Notes under the pieces: generated by a model
The model's input: the letters and a program-made list of their open reading frames with translations, nothing else
Databases searched by the model: none
What the model was told of the DNA's origin: nothing
Part shown: positions 5,120 through 9,999 of the stretch, piece by piece
Position numbering within the stretch: the first letter of the stretch is position 1
How the letters are laid out: each line of letters begins with the position of its first letter
Program-made: the position numbers and the translations under genes
From: Sulfurimonas sp.
GTDB lineage: Bacteria; Campylobacterota; Campylobacteria; Campylobacterales; Sulfurimonadaceae
Direction: 5' to 3'
DNA length: 9,999 nucleotides
Assembly (NCBI GenBank): GCA_022712845.1
Contig: JAFLJV010000044.1
Coordinates: 1-9,999 of the forward strand

Positions 5120-5932
5120 TTATTTAGTATTTTTATTTAATAATACTCTTTTATTTATCATATCTTTAAATCCCCAAAGTTTTCTTGCTTGAATAACCTC
5201 TGTATGGCTCATATCTACTATCATTAGCTCTTCTTTATTTCCTAAATGCTCTAGTATCTCTCCATTTGGAGAGGCTAGAAGTGAGTCACCATAAAAATGC
5301 CAATTGTAGTCTGTATCTTCATATATACCTATGCGATTTGCTCTTAAAATATAACAGTTATTTGTAAAAGCACGTGATAGTACAAGTGCTTTCCATCTAT
5401 CAAATGAGTCAAATGTAGATACACTTGGAAGTAAAATACAGTCAACATTTTTAGATGATAATTTATCAAATATTTCATCAAAATGGATCTCAAAGCCATT
5501 CATTACAGCAAATTTAAAACCATCAATCTTAAAAATAAGAGGTGCTTGAAGTGTTTTTATCTCATTGTTAAAAAATTTTTCTTCATTCCAATGGGAGTAG
5601 TTTATGAGAAGTTGTTGTTGATAGTATGAAGTGGAGTTTGGAGCAAATTTAGCGATAGTTTTATAAATATTTTGTTTTTTCACAATAACTAAAGGGGCTA
5701 TTATTGTCATGTTGTATGTAGAAGAAAGCTCTTTTAAAATTTTACTTTGATGCTCGGCTTGTTCTTTTATCATACTAAGTGAGAATGTTTGTAATTCTTT
5801 AAAAAAAGGGTTTAGTATATATTCACCTAAAAGTAAAACCTTAACACCTTGTTTACTTGCTGCTCTAATATAGTTATATAGTTTTGTTGAACTCATACCT
5901 TGAGTAGAGAGTTGAAGAACAGCACATTTCAT
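5120..5932 (-). CDS. carbon-nitrogen hydrolase (nitrilase) superfamily protein, catalytic Lys and Cys replaced
   Basis: The 270-residue product has the nitrilase superfamily layout and normal length for a single domain. MKCAVLQLS is the first beta strand and GEYILNP (36-42) carries the expected catalytic Glu37. The SYYQQQLLINYSHWNEEKFF region matches the YxKxxL...E segment, and FAVMNGFEIHFDEIF (141-155) matches the consensus CYDxxFPE segment. ILLPSVS, WKALVLSRAFTNNCYILRANR and SLLASPNGEIL follow as in active members. Where the catalytic lysine is expected there is Q106, and where the nucleophilic cysteine is expected there is G146 (codon GGC). Active superfamily members cleave amides or nitriles; this one probably cannot by the standard mechanism and may be a binding or regulatory pseudoenzyme. 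It is the last gene of the met operon, its ATG sharing one base with the xseB stop (TAATG), so translation is coupled. Confidence 0.85.
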   Translation of the reverse strand: MKCAVLQLSTQGMSSTKLYNYIRAASKQGVKVLLLGEYILNPFFKELQTFSLSMIKEQAEHQSKILKELSSTYNMTIIAPLVIVKKQNIYKTIAKFAPNSTSYYQQQLLINYSHWNEEKFFNNEIKTLQAPLIFKIDGFKFAVMNGFEIHFDEIFDKLSSKNVDCILLPSVSTFDSFDRWKALVLSRAFTNNCYILRANRIGIYEDTDYNWHFYGDSLLASPNGEILEHLGNKEELMIVDMSHTEVIQARKLWGFKDMINKRVLLNKNTK

Positions 5933-6117
5933 TATTTAGCTTTAATCTCAGTAATTTTAATCTTTGCATCTTCTAAAATTTTTTGAGCAGTATTTAGTTC
6001 TTTCATACCTTTTTCATAAGCTTTTACACTATCTTGCAAAGTTATTTCAGGATTCATAAGAGTTTCTAAAATCTCTTTTGCACTATCTAGTTTACTTTCA
6101 AAATCATCTTTAGCCAT
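5932..6117 (-). CDS. xseB: exodeoxyribonuclease VII small subunit XseB
   Basis: Small helical subunit that binds several-fold to XseA to form exonuclease VII, which degrades single-stranded DNA to oligonucleotides in repair. The 61-residue sequence MAKDDFESKLDSAKEILETL...NPEITLQDSVKAYEKGMKEL carries the family signature: a Phe/Glu start helix, an acidic linker, then the L-x-x-S-V/L-x-x-Y-E-x-G motif. I chose the ATG at 6117 because AGGAA lies 6 bp upstream. An in-frame ATG at 6132 would add MIGNK but lacks a ribosome binding site and extends further into metX. The gene overlaps the metX end by 8 bp and shares one base with the next gene. XseA is not in the window. Confidence 0.88.
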   Translation of the reverse strand: MAKDDFESKLDSAKEILETLMNPEITLQDSVKAYEKGMKELNTAQKILEDAKIKITEIKAK

Positions 6118-7231
6118 TTTGTTTCCTATCATCTAGTATATCTTTAACATAATCTTCAAACATATCAAACTCTACTAAAAATGCATCATGACCATAATCA
6201 CTTTGAACCTCTTTGTAAAAATGATTTTTATGTCCTACCTCTGTTAGTGCATCATCTAGTTCTTTCATCTCACAACTTTTAAAAAGTTGATCACTTCTAA
6301 AACTTATAAGATGAAGTTCAGTATTTACTTTTTCTAAAGCATCATGTAATGAGTCAAAACCACGAGAGAGATCATAAATATTTATAGCTTTAATAAGATA
6401 CAGATATGAAAGTGGATCAAACCATTTTGTAAAGTTATATCCATTATATTCGAGATATGATTCAACTTGAAATTTACCAAAAAGCTCATAAAGTCCATCA
6501 GTTCTTTTATACTCTCTACCAAATTTTTCACTCATTGATTCCGAAGATAAAAAACTAATATGCCCAGCCATACGACCTACTGCCATACCAGATAAACCTT
6601 GCTCTTTAATCACTTCACTATCATAATAACCTTGTTTAAAATCAGGATCTTTAAGTATAGATTCTTGAGCTACTTTATTAAAAGCTATTGCCCAAGGTTG
6701 AGTTGCATGAGTTGTTGCCATAGCTATAATTTTTGATGCAAACTTAGGGTACAAGACTGCAAACTGAAGTGCTTGCATCCCACCCATAGAACCACCTATA
6801 ATCGCATAAACACTATGTATGCCAAGTCTATCAAAAAGAATTCTTTGAGCTTTTACCATATCTTTAACTGTTATAACTGGAAATTTATATCTATATGGAT
6901 TATGATGTGGAACTTGTGGACTCATTGGACCAGTTGAGCCAAAACAGCTACCAATTACATTTGAGCATATTACAAAAAATTTGTTAGTGTCTACAGTTTT
7001 GTTTGGACCTATAAAAGAATTCCACCAACCTGCTTTACTCTCATTTTCATAAGTACCAGCACAGTGATGAGAACCAGTAAGAGCATGACAGATAACGATT
7101 ACATTACTTTTATCATCATTTAATTCGCCATATGTTTCATAAGTGATGTCATATGGTTCTAAAATACGACCGCTCTCTAAGTAGAGAGGATTCGTAAAAT
7201 GTTGGGTATGCGTCTTAAGGTTTAATGACAA
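6110..7231 (-). CDS. metX: homoserine O-acetyltransferase MetX
   Basis: Alpha/beta-hydrolase-fold enzyme of 373 residues that transfers acetyl from acetyl-CoA to L-homoserine, the committed step of methionine synthesis by direct sulfhydrylation. CHALTGSHH (48-56) is the oxyanion region. GGSMGGMQALQF (146-157) holds nucleophile Ser148. FRSDQLF (311-317) holds Asp314, and YGHDAFLVE (346-354) holds His348, completing the triad. SNVIGSCFGSTGPMSP (90-105) is also typical of MetX. By family experience some MetX-like proteins use succinyl-CoA; pairing with MetY supports acetyl. The start codon is TTG at 7231: no in-frame ATG exists near the N-terminus, the family N-terminus fits, and GAGG (7240-7243, inside the last codons of metY) is 8 bp upstream. 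The gap to metY is 3 bp, so translation is likely coupled. Confidence 0.95.
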   Translation of the reverse strand: MSLNLKTHTQHFTNPLYLESGRILEPYDITYETYGELNDDKSNVIVICHALTGSHHCAGTYENESKAGWWNSFIGPNKTVDTNKFFVICSNVIGSCFGSTGPMSPQVPHHNPYRYKFPVITVKDMVKAQRILFDRLGIHSVYAIIGGSMGGMQALQFAVLYPKFASKIIAMATTHATQPWAIAFNKVAQESILKDPDFKQGYYDSEVIKEQGLSGMAVGRMAGHISFLSSESMSEKFGREYKRTDGLYELFGKFQVESYLEYNGYNFTKWFDPLSYLYLIKAINIYDLSRGFDSLHDALEKVNTELHLISFRSDQLFKSCEMKELDDALTEVGHKNHFYKEVQSDYGHDAFLVEFDMFEDYVKDILDDRKQNG

Positions 7232-7234
7232 TAG

Positions 7235-8500
7235 TTACGCCTCGATAGCCTGTTTTAAGTCTGCTATTAAGTCATCAATAAACTCTAATCCACAAGAGAT
7301 TCTAACAAGTCCAGGTTGAACACCACAAGCCTCTAACTCTTCAGCATTTAATTGTTGGTGAGTTGTAGAAGCAGGGTGAGTGATGATTGATTTTGAATCA
7401 CCAATATTTACAACTAAAGAGTAGATTTCTGTAGCATTTACAAGTTTTGTAGCAGCTTCTAAAGTATCAACTTCAAAACTTAAAAGACCACTAGAAGCAC
7501 CATTTTTAAAGTATTTTTGTGCATTTGCATAGTTTGAATCACTCTGTAGTCCTGGATAGTTAACTTTTTTAACTTTAGGATGAGCTTCTAAAAATTGTGC
7601 AAGTTTAAGAGCATTGCTAGAGTGTTCACGCATACGAAGTGCAAAAGTTTCAATACCTTGAATAAATAACCAAGAGTTAAAAGGAGATACAACAGCACCT
7701 AAATCACGAAGAAGTGAAAGACGAGTTCTTAAAGTATATGGAGGTAGTGGAACATCAACATAAACTAAACCATGGTAAGAAGGATCAGGCTCATTAAATT
7801 GTGGGTAACGAGGATTTGCTTTTAGTTTTTCTAAAAGATTTTTTCTCTCAACTAAGATACCACCAATAGCAAGACCTTGACCAGTAGTATATTTTGAAGC
7901 ACTATGAACTGAAATATCAGCACCATGCTCAAAAGGTTTACATAAAACAGGAGTAGCAACAGTGTTATCAACAACAGTTAAAACACCATGTTTGTTGGCG
8001 ATAGTTGTAATAGCTTCTATATCTGCTACATCAATACTTGGGTTTGTTAAAGATTCAAAGAAGATAACTTTAGTTTTATCATCTATAAGTTTCTCCATTG
8101 CCTCAGTGTCATGAACATCAAAAAATCTAGCTTCAATCCCAAATCTTTTAAGTGTATGAGAAGCTTGAGTAAGAGCTCCACCATAAACTTGGTAAGCACA
8201 GATAATGTTATCACCAGCTTCAGCAGCATTTGCGATAGCATAAAAAATAGCACTCATACCACTTGCAGTTGCGATAGCAGCTTCTCCACCCTCTAACTCT
8301 GCAAATCTTTTTTCAAATACATCAGTTGTAGGATTATTAAGACGAGTATAGATGTAACCTAACTCTTTTAAAGCAAATAGATTACCCGCATGTTCAACAT
8401 CACGAAACTCATAAGCAGTTGTTTGATAAATAGGAACAGCCATAGCTCCCTCTGCACCTTTTTCATAACCAGCGTGTAACGCTTTAGTTTGTAAATCCAT
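7235..8500 (-). CDS. metY: O-acetylhomoserine sulfhydrylase (thiol-lyase) MetY
   Basis: PLP enzyme of the Cys/Met metabolism family, 421 residues, full length. It condenses O-acetyl-L-homoserine with sulfide to give L-homocysteine and acetate. Signatures are YTRLNNPTTDVFEKR (51-65), the inter-subunit phosphate-binding segment; TASGMSAI (78-85); VYGG near 105-108, where the ring-stacking aromatic residue lies; VVDNT (176-180), with Asp178 contacting the PLP nitrogen; and SVHSASKYTTGQG (197-209), with Schiff-base Lys203. The C-terminal STTHQQL and GLVRISCGLE motifs bind the substrate carboxylate. Length and the inserted segment near residues 220-250 favour MetY over the shorter cystathionine gamma-synthases. 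It is the first gene of the metY-metX-xseB-nitrilase operon, with a strong GGGGAG ribosome site (8506-8511) 5 bp before the ATG. Confidence 0.95.
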   Translation of the reverse strand: MDLQTKALHAGYEKGAEGAMAVPIYQTTAYEFRDVEHAGNLFALKELGYIYTRLNNPTTDVFEKRFAELEGGEAAIATASGMSAIFYAIANAAEAGDNIICAYQVYGGALTQASHTLKRFGIEARFFDVHDTEAMEKLIDDKTKVIFFESLTNPSIDVADIEAITTIANKHGVLTVVDNTVATPVLCKPFEHGADISVHSASKYTTGQGLAIGGILVERKNLLEKLKANPRYPQFNEPDPSYHGLVYVDVPLPPYTLRTRLSLLRDLGAVVSPFNSWLFIQGIETFALRMREHSSNALKLAQFLEAHPKVKKVNYPGLQSDSNYANAQKYFKNGASSGLLSFEVDTLEAATKLVNATEIYSLVVNIGDSKSIITHPASTTHQQLNAEELEACGVQPGLVRISCGLEFIDDLIADLKQAIEA

Positions 8501-8532
8501 CTATTCTCCCCAATTATTAAAATATTTTTACT

Positions 8533-8538
8533 ATTTTA
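8533..8538 (-). promoter_or_regulatory. weak -10-like box (TAAAAT), candidate metY operon promoter
   Basis: The minus strand reads TAAAAT, a 5/6 match to the -10, 32 bp upstream of the metY ATG. No -35 is seen at the right spacing, and the region is so AT-rich that chance is likely. The leader would be too short for a SAM riboswitch. Confidence 0.3.
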
Positions 8539-8576
8539 GCGAAAATGATTTAATATAAGTTTTAATTGCAAAAATT

Positions 8577-8603
8577 TAAATAATTTTTCACTTATGACGA
8601 TTT
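8577..8603 (+). promoter_or_regulatory. sigma-28 (FliA)-type flagellar promoter ahead of the EF-hand protein gene
   Basis: TAAA (8577-8580) and CGATTT (8598-8603) are separated by 17 bp, exactly the spacing between TAAA and CGAT in the FliA consensus TAAAGTTT-N11-GCCGATAA. The extended match is GACGATTT. The start site would be near 8610, about 20 nt before the ATG. The -35 region keeps only TAAA, so this is probable rather than certain. Confidence 0.55.
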
Positions 8604-8628
8604 ATTTGAGTAATAATAAGGAGATATT

Positions 8629-9645
8629 ATGAGAATAGAACAATCAGAAATTTCTCTCTCATCTTCACATAAAAAATATCATGAAGTTAAAGAAATTGAA
8701 AATTTAAATATGTGGGATTCAGAGGAAAATGCACCTGCAAGACTACAAATAGATGACCGCGTTGAACTATCCAAAAAAGCAAAAATATCTACTAAAATAG
8801 AAAAATTAGAAAAAGAGAGTTTTGATGTGCCACTTAATTCTAAATTGATGAGTATTATCAGAGCTTTAGAAGCACTCACTGGAAGAAAAATCAATATATC
8901 TTTCTTTCGCGAAGGTGAAACACCAATAGTTCAAGCAAGTGATGATACAAAACAAAATAATGATGAAGTAGAACGCTTAGGCTGGGGAATAGAATACAAC
9001 TATTCTCGTACAGAGATAAACAAAGAAAATATGAACTTTTCAGCTAAAGGCAGTGTAACTACAAAAGATGGCAAAGAGATAGATTTTAAACTAACTCTTA
9101 GTATGCAAAGAAGTTCAGTTACACATGAAAGTATATCTTTTAAAGCAGGTGATGCTTTGATAGATCCACTTGTACTAAACTTTGATACTAACATAGTAAC
9201 CATGAGCAATGTAAAACACAATTTTGACCTAAATCTTGATGGCGAAGAGAATGAGTTTTCATTTGTTGGAGAGGGCAGTGGTTTTTTAGCCATAGATAAA
9301 AATCAAGATGGCATTATCAATGATGGAAGTGAGCTTTTTGGACCAACTTTAGGTAATGGATTTGAAGAATTAAAAGCTTATGATGAAGATGGAAATGGCT
9401 GGATAGATGAAAATGATGCAGTGTTTGAAAAGCTTCTCATTTGGACTAAAGACGAAGATGGAAATGAAGATTTATATAGACTAAAAGACAAAGATATAGG
9501 TGCTTTATATCTTGAGAGGGTATCAACACCATTTGATTTAGAGAGTGCAAACAATAACTTAGTAGCTAAGATGCGAGAGAGTTCTATTTTTTTAAAAGAG
9601 AATGGTAAAGTTGGTACTATTGTAGAACTTGATTTAGTGGTTTAA
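8629..9645 (+). CDS. uncharacterised protein with EF-hand-like calcium loops, 338 aa
   Basis: I recognise the C-terminal style (DPLVLNFDT, then DLNLDGEENEF, SGFLAIDKNQDGIINDGSELFG and AYDEDGNGWIDENDAVFEKL) as a domain found in unstudied proteobacterial proteins and related to calcium-binding repeats of large secreted proteins. I know no function for it. Two EF-hand-like loops are clear: D223-N225-D227-G228-I230 and D252-D254-N256-G257-I259-D260-D263. Position 12 is Ser in the first and Asp in the second. A half loop lies at 200-205. Residues 1-65 are charged and probably disordered, and 85-175 form a beta-rich region with NFSAKGSVTTKDGKEIDFKL. There is no signal peptide or membrane segment, so any export would need a non-Sec route. 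AAGGAG lies 5 bp before the ATG. The sigma-28-like promoter suggests expression with late flagellar genes. It is a single-gene unit, divergent from metY. Confidence 0.85.
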   Translation: MRIEQSEISLSSSHKKYHEVKEIENLNMWDSEENAPARLQIDDRVELSKKAKISTKIEKLEKESFDVPLNSKLMSIIRALEALTGRKINISFFREGETPIVQASDDTKQNNDEVERLGWGIEYNYSRTEINKENMNFSAKGSVTTKDGKEIDFKLTLSMQRSSVTHESISFKAGDALIDPLVLNFDTNIVTMSNVKHNFDLNLDGEENEFSFVGEGSGFLAIDKNQDGIINDGSELFGPTLGNGFEELKAYDEDGNGWIDENDAVFEKLLIWTKDEDGNEDLYRLKDKDIGALYLERVSTPFDLESANNNLVAKMRESSIFLKENGKVGTIVELDLVV

Positions 9646-9672
9646 TATATGAGGTGTAATTTTAATTTGGAA

Positions 9673-9690
9673 GTGAGGCTTTAGCCTCGC
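9673..9690 (+). terminator. GC-rich hairpin downstream of the EF-hand gene, weak terminator candidate
   Basis: GTGAGGC (9673-9679), a 4-nt loop TTTA and GCCTCGC (9684-9690) form a 7-bp stem with one T-G wobble, starting 27 bp after the stop codon. It is not followed by a T-run on either strand, so intrinsic termination is uncertain. Confidence 0.35.
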
Positions 9691-9999
9691 AAATAAGATT
9701 GTTATAAAGTTTGTCATTATTAGCCTTCTCTCATCACTTTTTTTAGAAAAAAGTAAAATAAAAAATCGCACACAAGATTCATCGCTCTTTCCATACAAAC
9801 TTCAAAATATTTGGGGTCTTCGGAATACCCCAAGGGCACTTCCTTTGGGCGCTCTCTTCGCTCAAACAGTCCTCGTATGTTAAAAAAATACAATATACTA
9901 ATAATGAGACGTTCGTTAAAGTAATACATCGTAGACAGTCAAAAGCGGTAAAACCAGCTTGAGGGCGAGTCAGATAATTACACTAAATCTTGAGTGGCG
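9691..9999. other. 309-bp stretch with no supported gene; hairpins and repeat-like sequence
   Basis: No gene, tRNA or rRNA is recognisable. Visible structure is a 7-bp A/T hairpin (9737-9743 with 9747-9753) and a perfect 7-bp stem TTGGGGT/ACCCCAA (9811-9817 with 9827-9833) around CTTCGGAAT. A locally G+C-richer block runs from about 9810 to 9865. A 69-codon minus-strand open frame (9720-9929) lacks a ribosome binding site. The block resembles non-coding dispersed sequence I associate with spurious short ORFs in other genomes, but I cannot prove that here. The last 70 bases may be the edge of a further feature beyond the window. Confidence 0.4.

Noticed and set aside
6118..6132. Upstream ATG for xseB (MIGNK extension)
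   Set aside because: The AGGAA ribosome site lies between this ATG and the one at 6117, so the downstream ATG fits better, and the XseB family start matches MAKDDFE.
8111..8296. Plus-strand open frame of 61 codons
   Set aside because: Antisense to metY, with no independent coding evidence.
8501..8628. SAM or methionine-related riboswitch ahead of metY
   Set aside because: Only 128 bp separate metY from the divergent gene, the sequence is very AT-rich and no multi-helix structure or conserved riboswitch core is visible.
8679..9293. Two minus-strand open frames (8679-8894 and 9000-9293)
   Set aside because: Both are antisense to the EF-hand protein gene and read as shadows.
9720..9929. Minus-strand open frame of 69 codons (MYYFNERL...)
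   Set aside because: No ribosome binding site before its ATG, no recognisable domain, and it lies across hairpins in a repeat-like region; treated as non-coding.
9930..9999. Start of an rRNA or tRNA gene at the right edge
   Set aside because: Short phrases such as TGAGTGGCG looked suggestive, but no conserved rRNA block or cloverleaf can be drawn.

Overview
The window is AT-rich and densely coded. It looks like a free-living member of the Campylobacterota (epsilonproteobacteria), probably Sulfurimonas-like. This rests on the base composition, the short flagellin without a D2/D3 domain, a c553-type cytochrome on a lipoprotein anchor, and the protein styles of MurC, MetX/MetY and XseB. It is an inference from recognised families; no database search was possible.

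Layout. (1) Positions 1-2638, minus strand: a tightly packed cell-wall operon running PLP aminotransferase (DapC-like) -> 168-aa protein of unknown function -> murC, whose 3' end leaves the window at position 1. (2) 2639-2841: divergent promoter region. (3) 2842-3261, plus strand: a lipoprotein monohaem cytochrome c, ending in an 11-bp inverted repeat shared with the convergent genes. (4) 3285-4798, minus strand: flagellin, followed 11 bp later by a compact ThiF/MoeB-like adenylyltransferase that lacks the usual zinc cysteines. (5) 4799-5119: the 321-bp flagellin leader, filled almost entirely by a 262-bp element with 29-bp perfect terminal inverted repeats. (6) 5120-8500, minus strand: the operon metY -> metX -> xseB -> nitrilase-like protein, with overlaps or gaps of a few bases throughout. 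(7) 8501-8628: divergent promoter region with a good flagellar sigma-28-type promoter facing right. (8) 8629-9645, plus strand: an uncharacterised protein with EF-hand-like calcium loops. (9) 9646-9999: no supported gene; several hairpins and a repeat-like stretch.

How the genes work together. MetX acetylates homoserine and MetY adds sulfide to give homocysteine, the direct sulfhydrylation route to methionine, which suits a sulfide-exposed organism. The DapC-like enzyme would feed meso-diaminopimelate to the wall polymer that MurC builds. Flagellin and the sigma-28-linked EF-hand protein hint at a motility theme on both sides of the met operon.

The main novelty is the MITE-like element between an extended -10 promoter and the flagellin start codon. 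It carries a possible 5-bp target duplication (AATTA), two large near-palindromes that share a 20-bp core, and a possible outward promoter. Deleting it in silico gives a short-leader promoter directly ahead of flagellin. Second in interest is the nitrilase-like protein, in which the expected catalytic lysine and cysteine are both replaced.
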